This document shows positions 45,546 through 54,233 of a DNA stretch of 64,000 nt, piece by piece. The DNA lies in assembly GCF_051857535.1 (NCBI RefSeq), contig NZ_JBPZGY010000006.1, positions 62,001-126,000 of the forward strand, written 5' to 3'. Numbering within the stretch: position 1 is the first letter of the stretch; each line of letters starts with the position of its first letter. The position numbers were made by a program, and so were the translations under genes. Origin of the DNA: Roseateles_B sp051857535. Its GTDB lineage: Bacteria; Pseudomonadota; Gammaproteobacteria; Burkholderiales; Burkholderiaceae_C. The notes below the pieces were generated by a model. That model saw only the letters and a program-made list of their open reading frames with translations, was not told the origin of the DNA and made no database searches.

Positions 45546-46550
45546 TCAATCCAGCCGCAGGTTCAGGCGCACCCAGGTGGTGGTGCCTTGCGGGCGGTTG
45601 CGCACGGCGAATTCCTTCACCACCTTCACGTCGGCCGACCACACGCCGTCTTCGGACACAAAGGCCAGCATGGGTCCCAGCGCGCGCACGCGGGCCTTGT
45701 TGCCATGGGCGGCCACGCCGGGGCCGTTGTCGTTCGTGGTCTGTTCCACCAGATAGCCCTGCAGGCCCACGCGCCAGGCGTCATTGACGCGGTACATGGC
45801 GGCGTAGTCGGCGTGCAGGTACTGGCCGGAGCGCACGTCGGTGGCGGTGTTGCGGGTGTTGATCGAGTAGGTGGCGCGCAGGCCCAGCTCCACGCCGTTT
45901 TCCCAGACCTTGGAGGCCAGCACCAGGGGGCGCACCGTCCAGAACTTGCCGGCGCCGGGGTTCACGGGCTGCTCGGCGTCATAGGCGCCGGTGGGGGCGA
46001 CCACGCTCAGGCCCAACACAAGGCGGCTGTCGTCCTGCTGCCAGTCCACGAAGCCGGCGAGGTCCAGGTCGCCCTGGCCACTCTTGCTGCCGGACCGTTG
46101 GGCTCCTTGCTGGTCCAGCAAGGCCTGCACGGCCGCGGCGGCACCCGCTGGGGTGCCGGCGGGCAGGGTGGCGCTCAGACGGACGTCGTTGCGCTGACGC
46201 ACCAGGGGCAAGGTGGCGGAGAAGCCCAGGCGGCCGTCGGCCACCAGTTTCTCGGTGACCCAGGTGCCGCGGGCCACGAAGACATCGGCTTCGATCTCGC
46301 CCTGGATCTGCACGGGCAGGGTGCCCAGCGGGGTAGCGGCCTGGGTCTGCAGGGCCTGGCCGTCGTCGCCCTTGAGGCGCTTGGCGCTGTAGTGCTGCAG
46401 CCAGAGTTGGCCGTACCAGCCCGGGAACTGCGGCGAGGCCAGCTCATAGCTCGGGGCGCCCAGCAGTGCGCGCAGCTGGCCGTTTTCGGTGGCCAGGGCG
46501 GAGCCCAGCGGGGCCAGGGCAGCGAGGAGGGCCAGGGTGTACTTCTTCAT
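45546..46550 (-). CDS. Outer-membrane transporter-like protein (MetA-pathway family)
   Basis: Exported protein of 334 residues. Signal peptide MKKYTLALLAALAPLGSALA, then alternating beta-strand sequence of an outer-membrane barrel (for example ASPQFPGWYGQLWLQHYSA, GYLVEQTTNDNGPG, VWSADVKVVKEFAVRNRPQG) ending WVRLNLRLD. This pattern fits the phenol-degradation MetA/SphA-like family, thought to admit hydrophobic compounds. Transcribed in the same direction as the TonB-dependent receptor and ~320 bases upstream of it. Confidence 0.7.
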   Translation of the reverse strand: MKKYTLALLAALAPLGSALATENGQLRALLGAPSYELASPQFPGWYGQLWLQHYSAKRLKGDDGQALQTQAATPLGTLPVQIQGEIEADVFVARGTWVTEKLVADGRLGFSATLPLVRQRNDVRLSATLPAGTPAGAAAAVQALLDQQGAQRSGSKSGQGDLDLAGFVDWQQDDSRLVLGLSVVAPTGAYDAEQPVNPGAGKFWTVRPLVLASKVWENGVELGLRATYSINTRNTATDVRSGQYLHADYAAMYRVNDAWRVGLQGYLVEQTTNDNGPGVAAHGNKARVRALGPMLAFVSEDGVWSADVKVVKEFAVRNRPQGTTTWVRLNLRLD

Positions 46551-46803
46551 GGGTGGTCCTGAAAGCTGGAGTTTCGAGAATGCCGCTGCCGACGCGGGCG
46601 CATCCTGCGTCGCTCAGCACATGGGGGAATGGGGCGGATGCTGCCAGCCTTGGCGTGAAATGCACAGCGATCGGTCTAGAGTGCCGTGCCGAAACAGCCC
46701 GCCCTGAGCAATCTTGCCGCTCCGGCCGGTGGCGCACTTCTCTATGATCCGCGCCCTGGCAGTACCTTCCCGATGTGGCGCTGCCGCATGCCAAGGAGAC
46801 AAG

Positions 46804-47397
46804 ATGCTGCAATTTCTGCGACCCCTCGCGATGGGCCTGCTTCTGCTGGCCAGTGTCGCCCGTGCGAGTGACGTCAAGTTCGAAGGCTTCGATTTCCCGA
46901 CCACGGCCGCCGTGGGCAACCAGACCCTGGTGCTCAATGGTGTGGCAGCGTCCAGCATTCTGTCGACGCGCTCCACCGTCGTGGCCTTCTACCTGCCCAG
47001 CAAGCAGACGACCATGGAGGGTGCCACCGGCATCAAGGGCCCCAAGCGCATCCAGTTCTACATGCTGCGCGCCGTGTCCGCCAAGGACCTGGCCAATGCC
47101 ATGCTGGATCGCATCCGCCAGAACGTGAGCACCGAGGAGTTCTCGGCCAATGTGATCGCCACCTCGCAGCTGGGCGCCGTTTTCGGTCAGCGCAGCAGGG
47201 TGAGCAAGGGGGACCTGGTGGTGATCGACTACAACCCCGTCGAGAAGAGCACGGAGTTCACGCTCAACGGCAAGCGTCTGGGGGATCCCATCGCCGGCGA
47301 GGCCTTCTTCCCCATGATGATGAAGGTGTGGATTGGCCCCAAGGTGCGCGACTCCACCCGCGAGGGCCTGCTGGGCCTGACCAGGCTCGAAGGCTGA
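46804..47397 (+). CDS. Chalcone isomerase-like periplasmic protein
   Basis: 197-residue exported protein. Signal peptide MLQFLRPLAMGLLLLASVARA, then a chalcone-isomerase-like fold: FEGFDFPTTAAVGNQTLVLNGV, VVAFYLPSKQTT, GPKRIQFYMLRAVSAKDL, GDLVVIDYNP, TEFTLNGKRLGDPIAGEAFFPMMMKVWIGPK. Bacterial members lack a known reaction. AAGGAG lies about six bases before the ATG. A terminator follows its stop. Confidence 0.85.
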   Translation: MLQFLRPLAMGLLLLASVARASDVKFEGFDFPTTAAVGNQTLVLNGVAASSILSTRSTVVAFYLPSKQTTMEGATGIKGPKRIQFYMLRAVSAKDLANAMLDRIRQNVSTEEFSANVIATSQLGAVFGQRSRVSKGDLVVIDYNPVEKSTEFTLNGKRLGDPIAGEAFFPMMMKVWIGPKVRDSTREGLLGLTRLEG

Positions 47398-47428
47398 GCC
47401 ATCGTCCGCCTCGCCCGACTCGACCGCC

Positions 47429-47454
47429 AGACGCCCCGCCCGGGGCGTCTTTTC
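47429..47454 (+). terminator. Rho-independent terminator
   Basis: Perfect 9-bp stem AGACGCCCC/GGGGCGTCT with a GCCC loop, followed by TTTC. It ends the chalcone-isomerase-like gene and lies just before the convergent TetR gene. Confidence 0.85.
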
Positions 47455-47466
47455 ATTGGGGCCTGA

Positions 47467-48231
47467 TCAGGCCTGGTCCAGTGCGCGCTGCAGGGTGTCC
47501 TTCAGGCTGCGCAGGCGCAGCAGTTCTTCGTCCGGTGCCTGCAGTGCGGGCCACAGCAGGGCGACGAGGTCGCGCGCGCTCTGGTCCACATTGATCTGGC
47601 GGCCGGCGATGATCACCTCCCACAGCATGTGCTCCATGGGCCCGAAGACCAGGGAGCGCAGCATGCGCAGCGGGATGTCCTGCCGCACCTGGCCGCGCTG
47701 CTGGCCGCGCGAGAGCAGCTCCATCAGCGGTGCGGTATAGCGGCGCTGCAGCTCGATGAAGGCCTCGCCGAACTCGGCCGAGCGGCCGCTGCCGCCCGTG
47801 ATGTCGGCCTCACGCTTGCGGCCCTCCGACAGCACCAGCTCGCACAGGCCCGTGCCCTGGATCAGGAAGAGTCGCAGGTGGGTGTGGACCACGAACTCCA
47901 GCTGTTCGCGGATGGGGGCTTCGCGGGGCAGGCCCTGCTCGATGGCCTCGATGATCTCGTCGTACCAGTCGGCGATCACCCGCATGCACAGCTCGCGCTT
48001 GCCGCGGAAATAGGTGAAGACCGTGGCCTCTGATATGCCCAGGCGCTTGGCGATCTCGGTGGTGGTGGCGCGCTCGTAGCCCTTGGCTGCGAAGACCTCG
48101 CGGCCCACGCGCAGGAGGTCCCGCACCCGCTGCTCCGCCTTGGCACCCGCGGGCGCGCGGCGCTGCATGGTCGGCGGCGCCGCAGGGGGGAGGGGGTTGG
48201 CGCTGTCAGCGGGAAGGCTCATGCGGGCCAT
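47467..48231 (-). CDS. TetR-family regulator, LiuQ-like
   Basis: 254-residue repressor with an N-terminal TetR helix-turn-helix (RVRDLLRVGREVFAAKGYERATTTEIAKRLGISEATVFTYFRGKRELC) and a ligand-binding helical body. It is divergent from the leucine-catabolism genes and two matching operator sites lie between them, so it is most likely LiuQ, the TetR-type regulator of liu operons described for some betaproteobacteria. A start at 48222 is also possible. Confidence 0.8.
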   Translation of the reverse strand: MARMSLPADSANPLPPAAPPTMQRRAPAGAKAEQRVRDLLRVGREVFAAKGYERATTTEIAKRLGISEATVFTYFRGKRELCMRVIADWYDEIIEAIEQGLPREAPIREQLEFVVHTHLRLFLIQGTGLCELVLSEGRKREADITGGSGRSAEFGEAFIELQRRYTAPLMELLSRGQQRGQVRQDIPLRMLRSLVFGPMEHMLWEVIIAGRQINVDQSARDLVALLWPALQAPDEELLRLRSLKDTLQRALDQA

Positions 48232-48244
48232 TCTCTCTGAATTT

Positions 48245-48260
48245 CTGAGTCAAACTCAAG
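48245..48260. promoter_or_regulatory. TetR/LiuQ operator 1
   Basis: Dyad TGAGT-CAA-ACTCA about 15 bases upstream of the TetR start. Read on the - strand (TTGAGTTTGACTCAG) it matches operator 2 at 14 of 15 positions, so the two sites are inverted copies. Confidence 0.65.
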
Positions 48261-48345
48261 TCTTGCTTGCTGGGGGTGTTCCTCTGTCGTATCCTCACGG
48301 CTTCGCGAGCCCGGTGAACACGATTCAATGGGTTTCACATGATGA

Positions 48346-48361
48346 ATTGAGCTTGACTCAG
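48346..48361. promoter_or_regulatory. TetR/LiuQ operator 2
   Basis: TTGAGCTTGACTCAG at 48347-48361, 35 bases before the liuB start codon, is a near-identical inverted copy of operator 1. Its place between promoter and gene suggests repression of the liu operon. Confidence 0.65.
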
Positions 48362-48395
48362 GTCAGGCTCCTCACCCTGACCGTCTGGAGACACC

Positions 48396-50003
48396 ATGTC
48401 CGTGCTGCAAAGCAAGCTCAACGCGCGCTCGGCTGACTTCAAGGCCAATGCCGAGGCCATGCAGGGCCTGATCGCCGACCTCAACGCCCGTTTGGCCAAG
48501 ATCGCCGAAGGCGGCGGCGAGGCGGCCCGTGCCAAGCACACGGCCCGCGGCAAGCTGCTGCCGCGTGACCGCGTGGAGATGCTGCTGGACCCTGGCACGC
48601 CCTTCCTGGAGATCGCGCCCCTGGCCGGCCTCAACATGTATGACAACGCTGCGCCCGGCGGCGGCATGATCGCTGGCATCGGCCGCGTCAATGGCGTGGA
48701 GTGCGTGATCGTCTGCAATGACGCCACCGTCAAGGGCGGCACCTACTACCCCGTCACCGTCAAGAAGCACCTGCGCGCCCAGGAAATCGCCGAGCAGAAC
48801 AAGCTGCCCTGCGTCTACCTGGTGGATTCCGGCGGTGCCAACCTGCCCAACCAGGACGAGGTCTTTCCGGATCGCGACCACTTCGGCCGCATCTTCTACA
48901 ACCAGGCCAATCTCTCGGCCCAGGGCATCCCGCAGATTGCCGTGGTGATGGGCTCCTGCACGGCCGGCGGCGCCTATGTGCCGGCCATGAGCGACGAGAC
49001 CATCATCGTCAAGAACCAGGGCACCATCTTCCTGGGCGGCCCGCCCCTGGTGAAGGCCGCCACCGGCGAGGTGGTGAGCGCCGAGGACCTGGGTGGAGGT
49101 GACGTCCACACCCGCCTCTCCGGCGTGGCCGACCACCTGGCCGAGAACGACACCCACGCCCTGGCCCTGGCCCGCAACGTGGTCGCCAGCCTCAACCGCA
49201 GCAAGCCCCAGCCCTTGCGCCTGCAGGCCCCGCAGGCCCCGCTGTTCGACCCGGCCGAGCTGCACGGCGTGATCCCCACGGACACCCGCAAGCCCTTCGA
49301 TGTGCGCGAGGTCATCGCCCGCATCGTGGACGGTTCCGTCTTCGACGAGTTCAAGGCCCGCTACGGCAACACCCTGGTCTGCGGCTTCGCCCACATCGAG
49401 GGCATGCCCGTGGGCATCGTGGCCAACAACGGCATCCTCTTCGCCGAGAGCGCGAACAAGGGCGCTCACTTCATCGAGCTGTGCTGCCAGCGCAAGATCC
49501 CGCTGGTCTTCCTGCAGAACATCACCGGCTTCATGGTGGGCCGCAAGTACGAGAACGAAGGCATTGCCCGCGCCGGCGCCAAGATGGTGACGGCCGTGGC
49601 CTGCGCCAACGTGCCCAAGTTCACCGTCATCATCGGCGGCTCCTTCGGGGCCGGGAACTATGGCATGTGCGGCCGCGCCTACAGCCCGCGCTTCCTCTGG
49701 ATGTGGCCCAACGCACGCATCTCCGTGATGGGCGGCGAGCAGGCTGCCAGCGTGCTGGCCACGGTCAAGCGCGACGGCATCGAGGCCAAGGGCGGCCAAT
49801 GGAGCGCGGACGAAGAGGAAGCCTTCAAGGCGCCCATACGTCAGCAGTACGAGGACCAGGGCCACCCCTACTACGCCAGCGCCCGACTCTGGGACGACGG
49901 CGTCATCGACCCGGCCGACACGCGCCGCGTGCTGGCCCTGGGCCTCTCCGCCTCGCTGAATGCCCCCATCCCGGACGCCAAGTTCGGTGTCTTCCGCATG
50001 TGA
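48396..50003 (+). CDS. liuB: Methylcrotonoyl-CoA carboxylase, carboxyltransferase (beta) subunit
   Basis: 535-residue carboxyltransferase that moves CO2 from biotin to 3-methylcrotonyl-CoA in leucine breakdown. Typical blocks: ARGKLLPRDRVEMLLDPGTPFLEI, VDSGGANLPNQDEVFPDRDHFGRIFYNQ, GSCTAGGAYVPAMSDE, GGPPLVKAATGEVVSAEDLGG, and GGSFGAGNYGMCGRAYSPRFLWMWPNARISVMGGEQAASVL. First gene of the operon; its biotin-carrying partner (liuD) lies 6.5 kb downstream. Confidence 0.95.
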   Translation: MSVLQSKLNARSADFKANAEAMQGLIADLNARLAKIAEGGGEAARAKHTARGKLLPRDRVEMLLDPGTPFLEIAPLAGLNMYDNAAPGGGMIAGIGRVNGVECVIVCNDATVKGGTYYPVTVKKHLRAQEIAEQNKLPCVYLVDSGGANLPNQDEVFPDRDHFGRIFYNQANLSAQGIPQIAVVMGSCTAGGAYVPAMSDETIIVKNQGTIFLGGPPLVKAATGEVVSAEDLGGGDVHTRLSGVADHLAENDTHALALARNVVASLNRSKPQPLRLQAPQAPLFDPAELHGVIPTDTRKPFDVREVIARIVDGSVFDEFKARYGNTLVCGFAHIEGMPVGIVANNGILFAESANKGAHFIELCCQRKIPLVFLQNITGFMVGRKYENEGIARAGAKMVTAVACANVPKFTVIIGGSFGAGNYGMCGRAYSPRFLWMWPNARISVMGGEQAASVLATVKRDGIEAKGGQWSADEEEAFKAPIRQQYEDQGHPYYASARLWDDGVIDPADTRRVLALGLSASLNAPIPDAKFGVFRM

Positions 50004-50042
50004 TGTATACAATGTGTGTGCCTTCCGGAAAACGTACACATC
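50002..50042. promoter_or_regulatory. vapBC operator/promoter
   Basis: Inverted arms GATGTATAC (50002-50010) and GTACACATC (50034-50042), matching at 8 of 9 positions, flank the vapB start. TATACAAT inside the left arm is a good -10 box. The region is AT-richer than its surroundings and overlaps the liuB stop. It would let the VapB-VapC complex repress its own promoter. Confidence 0.6.
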
Positions 50043-50297
50043 ATGCGCACCAATATTGAGATCGATGACGAGCTGATGGCGAAAGCCCTGCAGGCCGGTC
50101 CCTTCAAGACCAAGAAGGAGGCGGTGGAAGCGGGGCTGAAGCTGCTGGCGCGCCAGGCGGCCTACCGTGAGCTGCTGAAGTGGCGCGGCAAGCTCAAGTG
50201 GGAAGGTGGCGATGACGTGGACTGGGCCGTCGCGCCCGAGTCCACGCCGCTGGCCGTCCACGAATCCGCGCCGGGGCAACGCCGTGCTGGTCGTTGA
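50043..50297 (+). CDS. vapB: VapB-type antitoxin
   Basis: 84-residue antitoxin of the VapB (DUF2191-like) kind. The N-terminal MRTNIEIDDELMAKALQAGPFKTKKEAVEAGLKLLAR is a ribbon-helix-helix DNA-binding fold; the C-terminal part (LLKWRGKLKWEGG) would wrap the toxin. Its end overlaps vapC by 14 bases. Lies inside the liu operon between liuB and liuC. Confidence 0.88.
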   Translation: MRTNIEIDDELMAKALQAGPFKTKKEAVEAGLKLLARQAAYRELLKWRGKLKWEGGDDVDWAVAPESTPLAVHESAPGQRRAGR

Positions 50298-50685
50298 TTC
50301 CAGCGTCTGGATCGACTTCTTCTCGGGTGCCGCGCACCCGGCCGTCGACCAACTGGCCGCGTTGCTGGAGCAGGGCGAGCTGCGCCTCGTCGTGCCGGAC
50401 CTGGTGCTGTTCGAGGTGCTGCGCGGCTTCCGCCATCCGCGCGAACTGCGGCAGGCGACGCTGCTGATGCAGAGCCTGGCCATCGAGCCCACCGGCGGCG
50501 AGGCCCTGGCCATGGCCGCCGTGGACCACTACCGCAGCCTGCGCGCCCAGGGCTACACGGTGCGCAGCCCCATCGACGTGCTCCTGGCCGCCTTCTGCAT
50601 CGAGAACGACTACGCCCTGCTGCACAAGGACCGCGACTTCGACGCCCTGGAGGTCCACCGCGGCCTCAAGGTCTGGAAGCACTGA
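50284..50685 (+). CDS. vapC: VapC-type PIN-domain toxin
   Basis: 133-residue PIN-domain ribonuclease. A GTG at 50284 gives the canonical N-terminus VLVVDSSVWIDFF. The acidic residues of the active site are seen in VVDSS, LVLFEVLRGF, SPIDVLLAAFC and LLHKDRDFD. The related open frame starting at 50206 adds non-family residues. VapC toxins cleave specific RNAs when freed from VapB. liuC follows after 12 bases. Confidence 0.9.
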   Translation: MLVVDSSVWIDFFSGAAHPAVDQLAALLEQGELRLVVPDLVLFEVLRGFRHPRELRQATLLMQSLAIEPTGGEALAMAAVDHYRSLRAQGYTVRSPIDVLLAAFCIENDYALLHKDRDFDALEVHRGLKVWKH

Positions 50686-50697
50686 CGAGAGAACCCT

Positions 50698-51489
50698 ATG
50701 ACAAGCACGCTCAAGATCGAACGCGAAGGCCCCCAGCAGTGTGTGGCCCGCGTCACCCTCAACCGCCCGGACGTCCGCAACGCCTTCAACGAGAGCGTCA
50801 TCGCCGAGCTGACCCAGGCCTTCGCCACGCTGGGGCAAGACCTGACCCTGCGCGCCATCGTGCTCGCCGCCGAAGGCAAGGCCTTCTGCGCCGGGGCCGA
50901 TCTCAACTGGATGAAGGCCATGGCTGGCTACAGCTGGGACGAGAACCACGCCGACGCCAGCCGCCTGGCCGAGATGCTCTGGACCATCTACCGCTGCCCC
51001 GTGCCCGTGATCGCTCGCGTGCAGGGCGATGTCTATGCGGGCGGCGTGGGCCTGGTCTCGGTCTGCGACATGGTCGTGGCGGTCGAGGGCGCGGGCTTCT
51101 GCCTGTCCGAGGCCAAGCTGGGCCTGCTGCCGGCCACCATCGGCCCCTACGTCGTGCGCGCCCTGGGCGAGCAGGCCTCGCGCCGCTACTTCGTCACCGC
51201 CGAGCGCTTCAGCGCCGCCGAGGCCCACCGCCTGGGCCTGGTGCACGAGCTGGCCACGCCGGAGACGCTGGATGCCAAGGTGCAGGGCCTGCTCGACGCG
51301 CTGTGCGCCAACGGCCCGGCCGCCGTGCGTGCCTGCAAGCAGCTGGTGCAGGACGTGGCCCATCGGGAGATCTCGCCTGAACTGCGAGATGACACCGCGC
51401 GTCGCATCGCCGACATCCGCGCTTCCGCCGAGGGCCGCGAGGGCGTGCAGAGTTTCCTGAACAAGGCCAAGCCCTCCTGGCTGAGCTGA
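50698..51489 (+). CDS. liuC: Methylglutaconyl-CoA hydratase (enoyl-CoA hydratase family)
   Basis: 263-residue crotonase-fold enzyme hydrating 3-methylglutaconyl-CoA to HMG-CoA. Features: RVTLNRPDVRNAFNES, LAAEGKAFCAGADLNWMKAMAGYS (oxyanion hole), VQGDVYAGGVGLVSVCDMVVA and FCLSEAKLGLLPATIGPYV. Its role is assigned from sequence and from the liuB, liuD and liuE neighbours. Confidence 0.92.
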   Translation: MTSTLKIEREGPQQCVARVTLNRPDVRNAFNESVIAELTQAFATLGQDLTLRAIVLAAEGKAFCAGADLNWMKAMAGYSWDENHADASRLAEMLWTIYRCPVPVIARVQGDVYAGGVGLVSVCDMVVAVEGAGFCLSEAKLGLLPATIGPYVVRALGEQASRRYFVTAERFSAAEAHRLGLVHELATPETLDAKVQGLLDALCANGPAAVRACKQLVQDVAHREISPELRDDTARRIADIRASAEGREGVQSFLNKAKPSWLS

Positions 51490-51494
51490 TGGAC

Positions 51495-51590
51495 CACCCC
51501 GTACGCGCTGCGCGCGCCCCCTCGAAGGGGCCCGCCCGAGAGCCCGGCAGAGCCGGATCTCCGGGCTGCGCGCGGATGGAATGCCGCGGG
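51495..51590. repeat. GC-rich palindromic repeat (REP-like), copy A
   Basis: Between liuC and bioA. Contains CGCCCCCTCGAAGGGGC and then GAGCCCGGCAGAGCCGGAT followed by a third CCGGGC arm. The second part resembles copy C (AGGCCCGGCAAGGCCGGAT). Such elements are common between genes in Burkholderiales. Confidence 0.55.
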
Positions 51591-51604
51591 ATGGAGAGAT
51601 GCAC

Positions 51605-53014
51605 ATGAACCCTAGCCAGACACATTTGCTGCAACGCCGCAGCCTTGACGCGGTGTGGCACCCCTGCACGCAGATGGCACGCGCCGAACGCGTGCCGCCG
51701 CTGCCCATTGCGCGGGGCGAGGGCCCGTGGCTCTTCGACTTCGACGGCCACCGCTACTTCGACGCCAACAGCTCCTGGTGGGTCAATCTCTTCGGCCACG
51801 CGGATGCCGGCATCAACGCCGCCATCAAGCAGCAGCTGGACACCCTGCCGCACGTCATGCTGGCCGGCTGCACGCATGAGCCCGCCATCCGCCTGGCCGA
51901 GCGCCTGAGTGCACGCACCGGCGGTGCGTTGGGCCATGTCTTCTTCGGCAGCGACGGCGCGAGCGCCGTGGAGATCGCGCTCAAGCAGAGCTTCCACAGC
52001 TGGCGCAACCTCGGTCAGATCGACAAGCGCGAGTTCGTCTGCCTCAGGAACGGCTACCACGGCGAGACCATAGGCGCGCTGGCCGTGACCGATGTCGCCA
52101 TCTTCCGCGATGCCTACGACCCCCTGCTGATGCGCGCCCACATCGTGGACTCGCCCGACAGCCGCCTGGGCAACGAGGCCGAGGCCCTGGCTGCGCTGCG
52201 TGCGCTGCTGGCCGAGCGCCACACGCAGATCGCTGCCGTGATCCTGGAACCGCTGGTGCAGGGCGCGGCCGGCATGGTGATGCATTCGCCGAACTACCTG
52301 CGCCAGGTACGGGCGATGACCCGTGAGTTCGGCGTGCATCTCATCGCCGACGAGATCGCGGTGGGCTGCGGGCGTACGGGGCAGTTCTTCGCCTGGCAGC
52401 ACACGCTGACAGCCGGCGAGCTCGCCAGCGTCGGGCCGTCCCAAGCTGGCGAAGCTCCGGTGGGGGGCAGCTCGCGTACGCGCGAGCGTGGGGCCGAACA
52501 GTCCCAGTGGCCGGACTTCATCCTGCTGTCCAAGGGCATCACGGCGGGTACGCTGCCGCTGTCCCTGGTGCTCACGACCGACGCCGTCTACCGCGCCTTC
52601 TGGTCCGAGGACGTCACCCGCGGCTTCTTGCACTCACACTCGTACACCGGCAATGCGCTCGCCTGCGCCGCGGCCAATGCCGTGCTGGACCGCTTCGATG
52701 CTGGCCAGATCGAGCGCAACGCCGAACAGGCTTCGCAATTGGCCGAGGCCTTCGCGCCGCTGGCGAAGCATCCCCGCGTGGCCCATCTGCGTCAGCAGGG
52801 CATGATCCTGGCCTTTGATGTGCCGGACGCCCCTGCGGGCTTCGCCGAAGCCTTCCATCTGGCCGCACGCCGGCATGAGCTGCTGATCCGCCCCATCGGG
52901 CGCACGGTCTACCTGATGCCGCCCTATGTGCTGGATGCCGAGCTCGCCGCCTGGCTGGCCCGGGCGGTGCGCCGCACCCTGGCCGATCTCTTCCCTGACT
53001 CCGATGTTGATTGA
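51605..53014 (+). CDS. bioA: Adenosylmethionine-8-amino-7-oxononanoate aminotransferase
   Basis: Class-III PLP aminotransferase of 469 residues making 7,8-diaminopelargonate in biotin synthesis. Motifs: LDAVWHPCTQM, FDANSSWWVNLFGH, FFGSDGASAVEIALK, NGYHGETIGALAVTD, LIADEIAVGCGRTGQFFAW, and the PLP lysine K310 in LLSKGITAG. Between FFAWQH and WPDFILLSK there is an extra ~33 residues (about 268-300) rich in Gly/Ser/Arg that other BioA proteins lack and that is encoded by repeat-like DNA. The ATG at 51605 follows GGAGAG. Overlaps bioF by 11 bases. Confidence 0.93.
   Translation: MNPSQTHLLQRRSLDAVWHPCTQMARAERVPPLPIARGEGPWLFDFDGHRYFDANSSWWVNLFGHADAGINAAIKQQLDTLPHVMLAGCTHEPAIRLAERLSARTGGALGHVFFGSDGASAVEIALKQSFHSWRNLGQIDKREFVCLRNGYHGETIGALAVTDVAIFRDAYDPLLMRAHIVDSPDSRLGNEAEALAALRALLAERHTQIAAVILEPLVQGAAGMVMHSPNYLRQVRAMTREFGVHLIADEIAVGCGRTGQFFAWQHTLTAGELASVGPSQAGEAPVGGSSRTRERGAEQSQWPDFILLSKGITAGTLPLSLVLTTDAVYRAFWSEDVTRGFLHSHSYTGNALACAAANAVLDRFDAGQIERNAEQASQLAEAFAPLAKHPRVAHLRQQGMILAFDVPDAPAGFAEAFHLAARRHELLIRPIGRTVYLMPPYVLDAELAAWLARAVRRTLADLFPDSDVD
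52425..52495. repeat. REP-like element inside bioA, copy D
   Basis: GC-rich palindromic DNA within the bioA frame, with CCCAAGCTGGCGAAGCTCC and CTCGCGTACGCGCGAG (the latter an 8-bp perfect palindrome arm pair, read through as SSRTRERG). The CTGGCGAAG core recurs in copy C after bioB. It is in frame and stop-free, so bioA stays intact. Confidence 0.55.
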
Positions 53015-54233
53015 TCACCTGCAATCCAAGCTGCGCGCCATCGAGGCGCAGTCCCTGACCCGCTTCCTGCGCGAGGCGGAAAGCCCCACTGCGCCGCACC
53101 AGACCGTGCGCGGCGCCGACGGCATCGCCCGCGAGCTGCTGATGTTCTGCAGCAATGACTATCTGGGCCTGGCCGCGCACCCGCGCATCGCCGAGGCCCT
53201 GGCCGAGGGCGCGCGGCTCTACGGCGGCGGCAGCGGCGCCTCACCCCTGGTCAGCGGCCATTCCGTCGCCCACAAGCGCGTGACCGACACCCTGGCCGAC
53301 TGGTTCTCGCCCCACATCCCCAAGGCCCGCGCCCTGGGCTTCTGCACCGGCTACATGGCCAACCTGGCCGTGGTGACGGCGCTGGGCGATGTCGAGACCG
53401 AGATCTTCTCCGAGACCCTCAACCACGCTTCCCTGATCGACGGCACCCGCCTGGCCCGGGCCAGGACCACGCGCTATGGCCATGCCGACGTCGCCGGCCT
53501 GCGCGCGCTGCTGGCGGCCAGCACGGCCAAGGTGAAGCTCATCGTCACCGACGCCGTCTTCAGCATGGATGGCGACATCGCCCCGCTGCCCGCCCTGCTG
53601 GCCCTGGCCGAGGAATTCGATGCCTGGCTGATCGTCGACGATGCCCATGGCTTCGGCGTGCTGGGCCGCAAGGGGCGGGGCTCGCTGGAGCATTTCGATC
53701 TCTGCAGCGAGCGCCTGATCCTCGTCGGCACCCTGGGCAAGGCCGCCGGCCTGGCCGGCGCCTTCGTCGTCGCCCACGAGACCATCACCGAGTACCTGCT
53801 GCAGGCCGCACGCAACTACATCTTCTCGACGGCCTCGCCGCCCGCCGTGGAGCACGCCCTGCTGACCAGCTTGGACCTGATCGAGAGCGAGATCGGCCAG
53901 GCCCGGCGCGAGCACCTGAAGGCGCTGCAGCAGCAGTTGGCCCAGGGCATCAAGGCCCTGCTCAAGCGCCACCGCGGCCTGCCCTGGCGACTGGCGCCCA
54001 GCGAGACGCCCGTGCGCCCCCTGATCGTGGGCGGCAATGCCGAGGTGATGCAGCTGGCCGCTCGCCTGGAGCGCGAGGGCTTGCGCGTGCCCGGCATCCG
54101 CCCACCGACCGTCGCCGTGGGCGAGGCGCGCCTGCGCATCACGCTGTGCGCCACGCACACCGCGGCCGACGTCGACCGCCTGCTGGCCGCGCTCGAGACC
54201 GCCGCCGCCGACATGGAGCGTGCTGCCGCATGA
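53004..54233 (+). CDS. bioF: 8-amino-7-oxononanoate synthase
   Basis: PLP enzyme of the alpha-oxoamine synthase family, 409 residues, that condenses pimeloyl-CoA/ACP with alanine. Motifs: FCSNDYLGLAAHP, GGGSGASPLVSGHS, ETLNHASLIDGTRLARA, VTDAVFSMDGDIAPL, LIVDDAHGFGVLG, and the PLP lysine K246 in GTLGKAAGLAG. Start overlaps bioA; stop overlaps the bioD start (ATGA). Confidence 0.95.
   Translation: MLIDHLQSKLRAIEAQSLTRFLREAESPTAPHQTVRGADGIARELLMFCSNDYLGLAAHPRIAEALAEGARLYGGGSGASPLVSGHSVAHKRVTDTLADWFSPHIPKARALGFCTGYMANLAVVTALGDVETEIFSETLNHASLIDGTRLARARTTRYGHADVAGLRALLAASTAKVKLIVTDAVFSMDGDIAPLPALLALAEEFDAWLIVDDAHGFGVLGRKGRGSLEHFDLCSERLILVGTLGKAAGLAGAFVVAHETITEYLLQAARNYIFSTASPPAVEHALLTSLDLIESEIGQARREHLKALQQQLAQGIKALLKRHRGLPWRLAPSETPVRPLIVGGNAEVMQLAARLEREGLRVPGIRPPTVAVGEARLRITLCATHTAADVDRLLAALETAAADMERAAA

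Noticed and set aside
50002..50697. vapBC as part of an integrated mobile element
   Set aside because: No integrase, transposase or flanking direct repeats are seen; codon use matches the neighbours except in the short AT-rich operator.
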